Source: a virus
Strand: one strand, 5' to 3'
DNA: 53,918 nucleotides
IMG/VR virus record: IMGVR_UViG_3300047554_000854
Location: 1-53,918 of that record
How positions within the stretch are numbered: the stretch's first letter is position 1; every line of letters starts with the position of its first letter. The position numbers and the translations under genes were made by a program. The notes beneath the pieces were generated by a model. That model was not told the origin of the DNA. It did no database searches and saw only the letters and a program-made list of their open reading frames with translations. Of this stretch, positions 22,557 through 29,862 are shown one piece after another.

Positions 22557-22790
22557 TGCCCCCGTCAGCGACCCGCTGGCGGGTTTTCAGCGTCTAGGTG
22601 GAGTGATTACCCGTCTAGACACTTCGACCCGTCTACGGGGCGCTGGTGGCGTTCTAGGGCATTGACCTACAAAACACGGGGGGGTAGATGACGCTTTTCG
22701 GGGGTGCGAGCTGGTGTATTCGTTTTTTCCCGCAACTAGACACGATTGCCCTAGGATTTTGTATTTTCGAATAATCGTGCTAAGATGTAG
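22557..22790. other. Non-coding spacer with extra inverted repeats
   Basis: After the terminator, a CCCGC-TGG-CGGG-type hairpin and several CCCGTCTA/TAGACGGG-like words occur before the 15-bp repeat at 22716-22730. There is no ORF. The length is unusual for this compact region. Confidence 0.4.
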
Positions 22791-22795
22791 GTATC

Positions 22796-22899
22796 AAGTA
22801 AAACGCTTGATACTGCTGGTCATCCATCAGGTAAGAACGGGATAGGGATAGATGGCTTCTCCCCGACACCTAGCAGTTCCATCAAAGTAAAGGGCAACT
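22796..22899 (+). promoter_or_regulatory. Long structured leader RNA
   Basis: A TAAGAT -10 near 22780 starts a leader of about 105 nt. It opens with GTATCAAG-TAAAACG-CTTGATAC. It then folds as ACTGCTGG pairing with CCTAGCAGT, enclosing CCATC/GATGG. Other genes here have leaders of 25-60 nt. A riboswitch or protein-binding leader is possible; no known class recognised. Confidence 0.45.
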
Positions 22900-23109
22900 A
22901 TGAGTTCGATTCAACTAGTCCCCGCATACGGGCGGGACTACAAAAGTCAGCGTGAAGTTCAAGAAGCGTGGGACGCTAATAAGGACTTTTGGACTGCCGA
23001 CATCATCAATGGCTATGGTGCGGCAACCAATAAGCAGGACTGCGACTCAATGGGTCTGCGTGTGGTTATTCGCTACGCACGCGGTATGAAACTCTACGCA
23101 GTCAAGTAA
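22900..23109 (+). CDS. Small conserved-looking hypothetical protein
   Basis: 69 residues. The sequence QLVPAYGRDYKSQREVQEAW followed by FW and a C-terminal VVIRYARGMKLYAVK resembles small phage/plasmid proteins that carry the PAYGRDY opening, none with known function. TAAAGGGC lies upstream. It is preceded by the long structured leader. Confidence 0.6.
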   Translation: MSSIQLVPAYGRDYKSQREVQEAWDANKDFWTADIINGYGAATNKQDCDSMGLRVVIRYARGMKLYAVK

Positions 23110-23113
23110 AAGC

Positions 23114-23158
23114 CACGGGGATAGGTGTTTCCAATCACGCCTATCCCCGTTTTACTTT
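23114..23158 (+). terminator. Intrinsic terminator
   Basis: ACGGGGATAGG/CCTATCCCCGT stem followed by TTTACTTTT. Confidence 0.85.
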
Positions 23159-23270
23159 TGCCGCAGGGTGTATTCGTTTTTTCCTCTGGCGGGAACACGA
23201 TTGCGGGGTGATTTGATTTTGTCGGTGGTATCGTGTAAACTTGCCTTATCAAGTTGAAAGGGGTAGCCAA

Positions 23271-23717
23271 ATGGCAACCATCGAAACATACTCACCAGAC
23301 CACCGACCACAGCGTAAGCAGGAGTTCCTGTTGCTTACCGAGTTCGAACCTAAGATGGCGTTCGAAACTCACGAACTACTTGCGGGCGCGATTATCGCCA
23401 ACCCTGCGGGATTTGGCATTGACGGACTAGTGCTACGCGTAGAGGACTACTTCGGTAGCGTCAGCGCGGTCTATGTTCCAGAGGACTGCGAGCGCGAGCA
23501 CTGCGAATGCTCTTGGGCGCTGTATGAGTCAAAACGCCGTAGTATCGCTCGCTCACTCGCCGAAGGCGCTTCGTCTGTGACTTGGGTAGGCGGTCAAATC
23601 TACACGGAACCACTTCCCGAACTTGCGGTTGAGGATGTAGAGCGCGACCCCGAACACTGCGAACAGAGCGCCGAGTTTGAAACCGAGTGGGTGGAAATCT
23701 ACACGCCGACCCGATAG
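23271..23717 (+). CDS. Hypothetical acidic protein
   Basis: 148 residues. A histidine/cysteine group (CEREHCEC) lies mid-protein and a second CE pair near the end; the C-terminal half is acidic. ATG 23271 follows GAAAGGGG; the TTG at 23241 was rejected. The leader has an AACTTG-CCTTAT-CAAGTT dyad. Confidence 0.6.
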   Translation: MATIETYSPDHRPQRKQEFLLLTEFEPKMAFETHELLAGAIIANPAGFGIDGLVLRVEDYFGSVSAVYVPEDCEREHCECSWALYESKRRSIARSLAEGASSVTWVGGQIYTEPLPELAVEDVERDPEHCEQSAEFETEWVEIYTPTR

Positions 23718-23728
23718 CGACTAGCGCG

Positions 23729-23761
23729 AGACCCCTGCCGATTTCGGCGGGGGTTTTGCTC
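23729..23761 (+). terminator. Intrinsic terminator
   Basis: CCCCTGCCGA/TCGGCGGGGG stem followed by TTTTGCTCT. Confidence 0.8.
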
Positions 23762-23895
23762 TATCCCCGCGCCCGCCGAGTGTATTCGTTTTTTCCGTGC
23801 GACACGCTGGACACGGGGGCGATTAGGTTATTTGCTGGTTATGGTGTATACTAGAATCACAACAGGGCGAAAACGAAGTAGCCCAAAGGGGCATT

Positions 23896-24144
23896 ATGAA
23901 CATCTACGAAATAATCGAATCCTACGGCTTTCCTATGTTCGGTAACGAGGAACTAGGCACGCTAATCACTTGGAACGGCTCTAACACTTTCCTATGGTGG
24001 AACAGGGACTACTCGGTAGGCAACTGGACTAACTCGGACATTCGCACGAACTACGACCCTATGACGCTTCAGCAAGCAGAGGCAGAGGCTAAACGCTGGT
24101 TCGCTCAGGAAGTCGAAGCACTAGACGAAGCCCTAGACGCTTAG
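23896..24144 (+). CDS. Small hypothetical protein
   Basis: 82 residues, aromatic-rich N-terminal half (LWWNRDYSVGNW) and helical C-terminus. CAAAGGGGC precedes ATG 23896. No family recognised. Confidence 0.6.
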   Translation: MNIYEIIESYGFPMFGNEELGTLITWNGSNTFLWWNRDYSVGNWTNSDIRTNYDPMTLQQAEAEAKRWFAQEVEALDEALDA

Positions 24145-24160
24145 TTAGAAGTCGAAGCAA

Positions 24161-24190
24161 GCCCCCGCAGAAATGCGGGGGTTTTGTTTT
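24161..24190 (+). terminator. Intrinsic terminator
   Basis: GCCCCCGCA-GAAA-TGCGGGGG stem followed by TTTTGTTTT. Confidence 0.9.
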
Positions 24191-24305
24191 GCTCGGCGTG
24201 CTGGTAGGTGTATTCGTTTTTTCCCGAGACAGACACGGCGGGTGTGGGCGACTTGACTTTACTTCCTGGTCGTGGTAGACTTTCCTTGAAGGAAAGGAGG
24301 ACACA

Positions 24306-24434
24306 ATGCTTTCATACGAGTTCACTGGAACTTACACCCTCATTCTCGAGGCGGAGTCTGCTGAGGCTGCTCAGCAGGAGGCGGAGGACATCCTGGGCAA
24401 TACCGTCTGGGACTACACCATCGAGGAGGCGTAA
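24306..24434 (+). CDS. 42-residue acidic peptide
   Basis: A short ORF with a near-ideal ribosome site (GGAAAGGAGG) upstream of ATG 24306, its own promoter and its own terminator. The peptide has the form of a beta strand followed by an acidic helix (AESAEAAQQEAEDILG). It is a full transcription unit despite its size, so it is likely real. Confidence 0.65.
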   Translation: MLSYEFTGTYTLILEAESAEAAQQEAEDILGNTVWDYTIEEA

Positions 24435-24448
24435 GCCACCAGCAGGAA

Positions 24449-24478
24449 GCCCCTGCCCCGAAAGGGGTGGGGGTTTTC
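24449..24478 (+). terminator. Intrinsic terminator
   Basis: CCCCTGCCCC-GAAA-GGGGTGGGGG stem followed by TTTTCTA. Confidence 0.8.
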
Positions 24479-24627
24479 TACTACCTGGTAGTAAAACCAG
24501 CGTATTCGTTTTTTCCTGCGCGAGCGACACAATGCGGAATGGATTTGACTTTGAAAATAAAACCTGGTAGACTCTACCTTGTAATCAAAAGATTACATCA
24601 GGGCAACACCAAACAAAGGGGAGCAAG

Positions 24628-24780
24628 ATGATTGTTCGGGTTCGTAAACTAAAGGGCGAAGGCCACCACGATTTCTATGACTGCGTTGAGTGCGGTCGCC
24701 GTTGGAAGTCAAGCGACAAAAAGATTGGACACACCCAGGTCGCGTGCGCACGATACAGGAAGCGCGTATACGGCTGGTAG
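24628..24780 (+). CDS. 50-residue basic zinc-knuckle peptide
   Basis: Encodes CVEC, then H and C further on (HTQVAC), a plausible Cys3His zinc knuckle in a strongly basic peptide. CAAAGGGGAGC lies upstream of ATG 24628. The leader forms GTAATC-AAAA-GATTAC. It has its own promoter and terminator. Confidence 0.65.
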   Translation: MIVRVRKLKGEGHHDFYDCVECGRRWKSSDKKIGHTQVACARYRKRVYGW

Positions 24781-24792
24781 CCAACCTGGCGA

Positions 24793-24828
24793 GAACCTGG
24801 AAGCAGAGCGCTTCCAGGTTTTCTTTTT
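24793..24828 (+). terminator. Intrinsic terminator
   Basis: AACCTGGAAGC/GCTTCCAGGTT stem followed by TTCTTTTT. Confidence 0.9.
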
Positions 24829-24983
24829 GCCTAATGCGAAGTTGTGCGCCAGGTGCGTATTCGTTTTTTCCGTAGGGTGGACACGATACTAAATGGATTT
24901 GACTTGGGGGATAATCTATGGGAGAATAGAGGGGTAGTCAGGAGAGCAAGGGGCTTGAGGGCTACGAAAGGGAGTGGTCAGAA

Positions 24984-25232
24984 ATGACTAACGCAGTATT
25001 CGTTCTCACCGCCACCTCGCAGGGCGAGCGTGGACAGGCAGGACACAAGAAGGTCTACGAGATTATCGTAGAAGGCAACTGGGTAACTCTACGCTGGGGC
25101 AAGGCGGAAGAGATGACCCGACAGACGCAACGCAAGTGGTTCACGAACTCAAACCTCGCCCTCAACTTCGCACGAGAGAAGAAGTGGGCGAAGGTCGATA
25201 AGGGTTATGTAGTGGCTTACCAAGCACTCTAA
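24984..25232 (+). CDS. WGR-domain-like protein
   Basis: 82 residues. The order KVYEI, GNWVTLRWGKA, QRKWFTNSNLALNFAREK and KGYVV follows the WGR domain, with the motif present as RWGKA. WGR domains occur in PARP-type and other DNA-associated proteins and are thought to bind nucleic acid; here the domain stands alone. CGAAAGGGAG precedes ATG 24984. Given the ADP-ribosyltransferase-like domain at the other end of the window a link is tempting but unsupported. Confidence 0.65.
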   Translation: MTNAVFVLTATSQGERGQAGHKKVYEIIVEGNWVTLRWGKAEEMTRQTQRKWFTNSNLALNFAREKKWAKVDKGYVVAYQAL

Positions 25233-25244
25233 CCCCCGAAAGCC

Positions 25245-25321
25245 CAGCGGGGTTATTGCCCCCCTTTCGCCCCGCTGATGAGAAGCCCGCCAGTTCCCCC
25301 TACTGGCGGGTTTCGCTTTTC
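25245..25321 (+). ncRNA. 3' UTR with six-C loop hairpin plus terminator (6C-like arrangement)
   Basis: CAGCGGGG (25245-25252) pairs with CCCCGCTG (25270-25277) around a 17-nt loop that contains CCCCCCTTTC. A second stem, CCCGCCAGT (25286-25294) with ACTGGCGGG (25302-25310), has loop TCCCCCT and is followed by TTTCGCTTTT. Confidence 0.6.
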
Positions 25322-25380
25322 TCTGGACACTCAGGGCGTATTCGTTTTTTCCCTAGCGACACGCTTGGTCGTGGCGTGAT

Positions 25381-25422
25381 TTGACTTGGCTTTGAAAATC
25401 CTGTAAGATTACTAATGTAATC
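25381..25422 (+). promoter_or_regulatory. Consensus promoter with dyad over the -10
   Basis: TTGACT (25381-25386), 17 bp, TAAGAT (25404-25409). The dyad GATTAC-TAAT-GTAATC (25407-25422) begins inside the -10. Confidence 0.75.
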
Positions 25423-25467
25423 AGGAAGCCAAGGGGGCGGAGGGTTACGGAAAGGGTAGGGGTTCCA

Positions 25468-25806
25468 ATGGGACTTCTAATCAGCATTTACCGCAGTGAC
25501 TACGACAGCACGATGAACGTTTTCCACGGAAAGCGTCAGTTGGTTCTGGTCAATGTTTCAGGACCGTTTGAGCCTTCGGAAGACGCACCAGCAGCCAAGT
25601 TGGTTCAGGGCTACCGCAACACTGCGATTATCGTTCCAGCAGACGAATACGCAGACGGCGTTCAGATGAGCGGTGGAACTTTCGGTTCGACCAGCGACAG
25701 CCGTTTCAGTGAAGCCGTCAAGGCTCTCACGGGGTCTTCACACTTCGCCGTGGCAATCCACGACCGCCGTGAAACTTGGGAAGAATACGAGCGGTTCAGC
25801 ATCTAG
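25468..25806 (+). CDS. Hypothetical protein
   Basis: 112 residues, alpha/beta, with an N-terminal MGLLISIYRSDYD. No family recognised. GGAAAGGG lies about 13 bases upstream of ATG 25468. Confidence 0.6.
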   Translation: MGLLISIYRSDYDSTMNVFHGKRQLVLVNVSGPFEPSEDAPAAKLVQGYRNTAIIVPADEYADGVQMSGGTFGSTSDSRFSEAVKALTGSSHFAVAIHDRRETWEEYERFSI

Positions 25807-25818
25807 CAACCAGCAAGA

Positions 25819-25852
25819 CGCTCACCCGAAAGGGTGGGCGTTTTTGCGTTTC
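25819..25852 (+). terminator. Intrinsic terminator
   Basis: ACGCTCACCC-GAAA-GGGTGGGCGT stem followed by TTTTGCGTTT. Confidence 0.8.
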
Positions 25853-25930
25853 TGGGGTGGCGTGCGTGTGTCCCGAAAAAACGAATACGCACGCACACGG
25901 GAGTAGCTTGGGGAGTGCGAGTGTGGCGAT

Positions 25931-25971
25931 TTGACTTTTCTCCGTTTGGGGTGTAGGCTATTCACATAGCC
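25931..25971 (+). promoter_or_regulatory. Consensus promoter with dyad over the -10
   Basis: TTGACT (25931-25936), 17 bp, TAGGCT (25954-25959). The dyad GGCTAT-TCAC-ATAGCC (25956-25971) overlaps the -10. Confidence 0.75.
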
Positions 25972-25999
25972 AGAAGGTCTGGTTCGAAAGGGGTCTTGG

Positions 26000-26458
26000 A
26001 TGTCCAAGCCAGCAAGCGAAAAGCAGGTTGCTTTTCTTTCTACGCTCGTGAGCGAGCGTCAGCACACCGAGAGCGTCAATCTTGACGCTCTAACTTCTGC
26101 CGAGGCTTCGGCTCTCATCACCACGCTTCTAAACGCACCACGCAAGGTTGGCGGTTCGGTTGAGCGTGTTACCGAGGTTGGCGTTTATCGCAACGCCGAG
26201 GGCGACATCTTTCGTGTCCAGAAGTCGCGCCAGAGCGGTAACCTCTACGCCAAGAAACTAGACATCTTTGATGGCGGTTTCCTCTATGTTCAGGGTGCTA
26301 TGCGTTTCATCAAGCCTAGCGACAAGATGACCCTAGACGAAGCCAAAGCCTTTGGCGTTCAGTTCGGTATCTGTTGCTGGTGCGGTGCTACCCTCACCGA
26401 CCCTGTGAGCGTTGAGCAGGGTATCGGTCCTGTCTGCGTGAAGCGTTGGGGCAGATAG
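26000..26458 (+). CDS. DUF6011-like zinc-binding protein
   Basis: 152 residues. The N-terminus (SEKQVAFLSTLVSERQ) resembles a small helical domain frequent in phage proteins. The C-terminus GICCWCGATLTDPVSVEQGIGPVCVKRWG is a Cys4 zinc finger matching the DUF6011 pattern (C-x-x-C, LTDP-x-S, GIGP-x-C). The family is common in actinobacteria and their phages and is of unknown function, probably nucleic-acid binding. CGAAAGGGG lies upstream of ATG 26000. Confidence 0.75.
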   Translation: MSKPASEKQVAFLSTLVSERQHTESVNLDALTSAEASALITTLLNAPRKVGGSVERVTEVGVYRNAEGDIFRVQKSRQSGNLYAKKLDIFDGGFLYVQGAMRFIKPSDKMTLDEAKAFGVQFGICCWCGATLTDPVSVEQGIGPVCVKRWGR

Positions 26459-26472
26459 TCCGTAAGTAGTAA

Positions 26473-26509
26473 AGCCCCCCTTGCCAAACGGCAGGGGGGG
26501 TTTCTTTTC
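26473..26509 (+). terminator. Intrinsic terminator
   Basis: CCCCCCTTGCC/GGCAGGGGGGG stem followed by TTTCTTTTCTT. Confidence 0.85.
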
Positions 26510-26646
26510 TTAGTGCGAAGTCGAGCTACTCACGGCAGCGTATTCGTTTTTTCCCGCCTATTTGACAAAGTTGAAAATCGGGGGTATCATTTAGTTATAA
26601 CTAAATAGATACACAAATCCACTACCAGAGATAAGGGGCAACACCA

Positions 26647-26907
26647 ATGACCACCACCACCTACGCAAGCGACCTAGGCAAGTGCTACAACAAGACCGAG
26701 GACGGCGGATACCGCCTCTACCGCGAGGATGGAAAGCCAAACGGCGCTTGGGTTATCTACTTCGTCTACAAGGGCGACAGCGGACGGCTGGAAGCCTACC
26801 CAGGCGGATACCTCTCCGACCCAGACAACTTCGACATCGGGGTTTACGAGTTGGAGTGCGAGAGCCGAGAGTTGGAGCGACAGGCTAGAGCAGAGTTCGG
26901 GTTCTAA
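26647..26907 (+). CDS. Small hypothetical protein
   Basis: 86 residues, beta-rich and aromatic (YRLYREDGKPNGAWVIYFVY). ATAAGGGGC lies upstream. The promoter TTGACA-17-TATCAT is followed by a perfect 18-bp palindrome (ATTTAGTTATAACTAAAT, near 26589-26606). No family recognised. Confidence 0.6.
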   Translation: MTTTTYASDLGKCYNKTEDGGYRLYREDGKPNGAWVIYFVYKGDSGRLEAYPGGYLSDPDNFDIGVYELECESRELERQARAEFGF

Positions 26908-26932
26908 AAGTGTAGCTACACTTTCAGCGAGA

Positions 26933-26966
26933 GCCTCCCGCCACGGCGGGGGGTTCTTGCGTTTTT
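26933..26966 (+). terminator. Intrinsic terminator
   Basis: CCCGCC/GGCGGG-type stem with T-rich 3' side (CTTGCGTTTTT). Confidence 0.65.
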
Positions 26967-27116
26967 CGGTTGCTGGTTAGTAATCGGAAAAAACGAATAC
27001 CTGAACCCCGCCCCGACACGCCGAGGATTAGGTGATTTGGGAAATCTATGGTAACCTGGTTATGTAACCAGGACGGCAGATAGCAAGAGGGTTACTTGAA
27101 AGGGGATAGAAGTCTT

Positions 27117-27479
27117 ATGACTACTATTCAAATCTCGGTTGAAGTTTCGGACGAGGTCATCGACCAGGTCATCGACTCGGCTGGCTACTACATTGACTAC
27201 TGGGCAACCAAAGGTCAGCAGGACACCGAGGCCAAGACCTATAAGGTCTGGCTGGACGAAGAGGCTCGTGAAGAGCGTGGCGAGAAGAGCGTAACGCTCA
27301 CCTACGCCGACCTCGCTCTCGCTGGCGAGAAGTTGCTCACGGGCAGGGTCAAGGTTCGCTCGGACATTCGTGAGGCTCTCTCCGCTGGGTTCATCGCTGG
27401 GGATGCTGGCTCCATTGACGGCGAGGTGGCCGATGTTGTGGTTCAGGTTGCTATCTTCGGGGACATTATCTTCGGTTAG
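27117..27479 (+). CDS. Hypothetical protein
   Basis: 120 residues, acidic, alpha/beta (DEVIDQVIDSAGYYIDYWA). ATG 27117 follows GAAAGGGGATAG; TTG 27096 is the only alternative and lies within the ribosome site. The leader carries a CCTGGTTA-TG-TAACCAGG dyad. Its 3' flank holds the DnaA-box cluster. Confidence 0.6.
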   Translation: MTTIQISVEVSDEVIDQVIDSAGYYIDYWATKGQQDTEAKTYKVWLDEEAREERGEKSVTLTYADLALAGEKLLTGRVKVRSDIREALSAGFIAGDAGSIDGEVADVVVQVAIFGDIIFG

Positions 27480-27489
27480 TGATACGGAA

Positions 27490-27514
27490 GCCCCCTGGCG
27501 AAAGCCAGGGGGTT
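27490..27514 (+). terminator. Terminator hairpin adjoining DnaA boxes
   Basis: CCCCCTGGC-GAAA-GCCAGGGGG stem. Its 3' side runs directly into TTATCCACA rather than into a clean T-run. Confidence 0.65.
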
Positions 27515-27566
27515 ATCCACACCTGTGGATAAGTTATCCACACCCTGTGGATAAGTCTGTGGATAA
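27513..27566. promoter_or_regulatory. Cluster of five perfect DnaA boxes
   Basis: TTATCCACA occurs on the + strand at 27513-27521 and 27534-27542. Its complement TGTGGATAA occurs at 27524-27532, 27546-27554 and 27558-27566. Five exact 9-mers in 54 bases, spaced 10-12 bp (about one helical turn), cannot be chance. AT-rich sequence follows to about 27660. It is a candidate DnaA-dependent origin or a DnaA-titrating site. Confidence 0.85.
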
Positions 27567-27723
27567 CTTTTTTCACGGCTGGTATTCGTTTTTTCCGTAG
27601 AGTATGCTTCCGTTACCAATTCGTTACAGAAATAATGCGGATAATTCGTAAATTGTCGGATACCTATGGTATCCTTGTAGTAGTTGAAGTTGAAAGGTTC
27701 AACTCAACTGGAAGGGGAAACTA

Positions 27724-28005
27724 ATGGCAATGCCTAGTGTTTCGAAAATCCGCAAGGATGAGTGGCAGACTCTCTATGAGAGTGGATTAGTCAAGGTTGA
27801 GCGTGCGGAAGTCTATCTAGTGAATGTAATGGGCAGTAAGTATGAAATTTGCTCGCACGACACTCACGGAGCGTTTTACGCAGACTTTTACCGCATTACG
27901 AATGTTCGCACGAACAAGGTGAAAATCTTTTGGGGAGAAACTGGCTGGATGGACGCCCGCCGTTTCGCTAGCGACCTAGACTTCGGAGCGTTCGGCAGTA
28001 TCTAA
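27724..28005 (+). CDS. Small hypothetical protein
   Basis: 93 residues, alpha/beta, basic N-terminal half (VSKIRKDEWQTLYESGLVKV). GGAAGGGGAAAC precedes ATG 27724. It is the first gene downstream of the DnaA boxes. The promoter carries GGATAC-CTAT-GGTATCC and the leader a GTTGAA/TTCAAC hairpin. Confidence 0.6.
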   Translation: MAMPSVSKIRKDEWQTLYESGLVKVERAEVYLVNVMGSKYEICSHDTHGAFYADFYRITNVRTNKVKIFWGETGWMDARRFASDLDFGAFGSI

Positions 28006-28018
28006 GCCACGCACCGAA

Positions 28019-28055
28019 CAAGGGAGTAAGCCTTCGGGCTTGCTCCCTTTTCGCT
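28019..28055 (+). terminator. Intrinsic terminator
   Basis: AAGGGAGTAAGCC-TTCG-GGCTTGCTCCCTT stem followed by TTCGCTT. Confidence 0.85.
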
Positions 28056-28208
28056 TGCTCGCTTCGGCTTCTTTCTCTCGCGGGCGGGCGTATTCGTTTT
28101 TTCAATGGCCACGACACTATACGGAATGGATTATGATTTTTCGGCCATCTATGTTACGATTGTAGTAACAAGCAAGGGCGAATAGAAGTAGCCCAAAAGG
28201 GGAAACAA

Positions 28209-28343
28209 ATGAACACTTGTCCACTATGCGGAAACGCAACTCACTCGCACCTCGGAGTCTATTTCGAGATTGAGTATGTAGACACAAACGAAGTTGTAAA
28301 AGATGTCTGCCGTCAATGCTACGATAAAGCCCTAGGCCGATAA
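28209..28343 (+). CDS. 44-residue zinc-ribbon peptide
   Basis: CPLC and CRQC pairs with a His pair (THSH) between, a compact treble-clef-like zinc peptide. AAAAGGGG lies upstream of ATG 28209. The next gene follows 11 bases later with AAGGAG in between, so the two form a small operon. Confidence 0.65.
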   Translation: MNTCPLCGNATHSHLGVYFEIEYVDTNEVVKDVCRQCYDKALGR

Positions 28344-28354
28344 GGAGAATGGCG

Positions 28355-28588
28355 ATGAGCAACTACGAAGGTTCAATGATGGGGTCGGGTATCTACTCAG
28401 AGGAGATTACCCGAGTAGTCGAATGCCCTAGCGAGAAGTGTGACTACAACGGCGAAGTGGAGTTAGTCACGGATGACTGGAAACGCTACGCATACGGCGA
28501 ATGCCCGAAGTGTGACGGCGACATCGAACTAGACATTAGCCCTGATGAGGATGAATACGAAACTCACTTCAACAATGACGGCGAGTAG
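28355..28588 (+). CDS. Small zinc-ribbon acidic protein
   Basis: 77 residues. CPSEKC and CPKC form a ribbon; the C-terminus is acidic (DISPDEDEYE). ATG 28355 is eight bases past AAGGAG; the ATG at 28349 is too close to it. Co-transcribed with the preceding zinc peptide. Confidence 0.6.
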   Translation: MSNYEGSMMGSGIYSEEITRVVECPSEKCDYNGEVELVTDDWKRYAYGECPKCDGDIELDISPDEDEYETHFNNDGE

Positions 28589-28608
28589 TCGTCCATAGGC
28601 CGAAGTAA

Positions 28609-28638
28609 GCCCTTGCGGAAACGCAAGGGTTTTCTTTT
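28609..28638 (+). terminator. Intrinsic terminator
   Basis: CCCTTGCG-GAAA-CGCAAGGG stem followed by TTTTCTTTT. Confidence 0.9.
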
Positions 28639-28775
28639 GACTTCCACGGCGTATTCGTTTTTTCCGTAATCACGACACACAAAAATAGATAGCTAAATAA
28701 GTTGCGCTATCTGGCGTTTGTTTGGTAGAATCTAGGTAGCAACAAAAAACCAAACCAAACAAAGGGGCAAACAAA

Positions 28776-29084
28776 ATGGGAAACACAAACGCAGGAGTAG
28801 TAACTAAGGCTCTAAAAGCGAACGGCTTTGAGCAAGCGCAGTGGAACAAGGTCGGCGTAACTACTTGGAATGACGGCTTTATCACCGAGCGTGCTGGCAA
28901 CTTCAACAACTCGGTCGCGGTTAGCTGGTTGTTCGCTGGCTCTTACCGCACTCTCACCGCCGATGAAGTGGCAATCACCAAACAGAACCTAGCCGAAATG
29001 GCGATAACCCTAAACAAGCGTGGCTACGCAACAAAGATTATGGGCGGGAACGAGCCTTGGCTCTTGGTGAGCAAGTCCGCCTAA
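28776..29084 (+). CDS. Hypothetical protein
   Basis: 102 residues. Pattern: helix, aromatic beta strands (WNKVGVTTWNDGFITERAG), then a helix (AITKQNLAEMAITLNKRGY). ACAAAGGGGC lies upstream of ATG 28776. No family recognised. Confidence 0.6.
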   Translation: MGNTNAGVVTKALKANGFEQAQWNKVGVTTWNDGFITERAGNFNNSVAVSWLFAGSYRTLTADEVAITKQNLAEMAITLNKRGYATKIMGGNEPWLLVSKSA

Positions 29085-29099
29085 TCGTTCAGTATCAGG

Positions 29100-29133
29100 A
29101 ACGCTCTGCCGATAGGCAGGGCGTTTCTTTTTT
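29100..29133 (+). terminator. Intrinsic terminator
   Basis: ACGCTCTGCC/GGCAGGGCGT stem followed by TTCTTTTTTG. Confidence 0.85.
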
Positions 29134-29321
29134 GCTAATGCGAAGTGGCGTTATGTGGAAGTGCGCTCCCGTAGTCGCTGGCTCACGGGTCGTATTCGTT
29201 TTTTCCGTATGCGAGGACACGACAACAAAAAAGATAATCTATTGACTTGACTTATGCGATACAAAATGTTAGACTTGCTCCGTGCCAACGGCGCAACCAA
29301 ATCCTAGAAAGGGGATTTCAA

Positions 29322-29567
29322 ATGTCTGAACTTCTATCCGTTCGTGCGGTGTTCAAATACCGCAAGGTAGCCGAGCGTAATGTGTTCAAACTCTATCCGT
29401 CCTCGGGTATCACATTCAACGCCCTAGACATTAGGGTCGTCCACCAATGGGGCGTTTACTTCGTTGGTCATGTCGTCACGCCCGAAGCAGTCGCAACGAG
29501 TTGGATAAACCCGAAAGACTTGATTGAGATTGCGGACTACGCTGACTCGCGCTCTATGAAAGATTAG
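29322..29567 (+). CDS. Small beta-rich hypothetical protein
   Basis: 81 residues, predominantly beta. ATG 29322 follows GAAAGGGGATTT. No family recognised. No clear hairpin terminator follows its stop before the 15-bp repeat at 29586-29600, which is unusual here. Confidence 0.6.
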   Translation: MSELLSVRAVFKYRKVAERNVFKLYPSSGITFNALDIRVVHQWGVYFVGHVVTPEAVATSWINPKDLIEIADYADSRSMKD

Positions 29568-29694
29568 AGTTGCGGTTCGCAAGTTGTATTCGTTTTTTCC
29601 GTATGCTCTGTGGACACGGCTGGCTGGGGATTCGATTTGCGCTTTGTCGGTGGGTCGTGATAGACTGGTCGCAGACCAGTTGAAAGGGGTTCAA

Positions 29695-29862
29695 ATGAAC
29701 AAGGCAAACGAAGCCAGACGCAAGGCAGAAGCAAACGCACTTGCGCTAATCCTGCGTGAGCGTTCACGCTCTAACGCTTCTGGCGTTCACGGCAACAAGG
29801 CAACCAAGCGTGCGAACACCCGTTCCGCAAGCAAGGCTAAGGCACTAAGGGAGTGGGCGTAA
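29695..29862 (+). CDS. 55-residue basic peptide
   Basis: Strongly basic, Ala/Arg/Lys-rich, likely helical (NEARRKAEANALALILRERS) and potentially nucleic-acid binding. ATG 29695 follows GAAAGGGG. The stop overlaps the next start (TAATG), coupling it to the kinase-like gene. The promoter has TTGCGC / 18 bp / TAGACT with the dyad ACTGGT-CGCAG-ACCAGT. Confidence 0.6.
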   Translation: MNKANEARRKAEANALALILRERSRSNASGVHGNKATKRANTRSASKAKALREWA

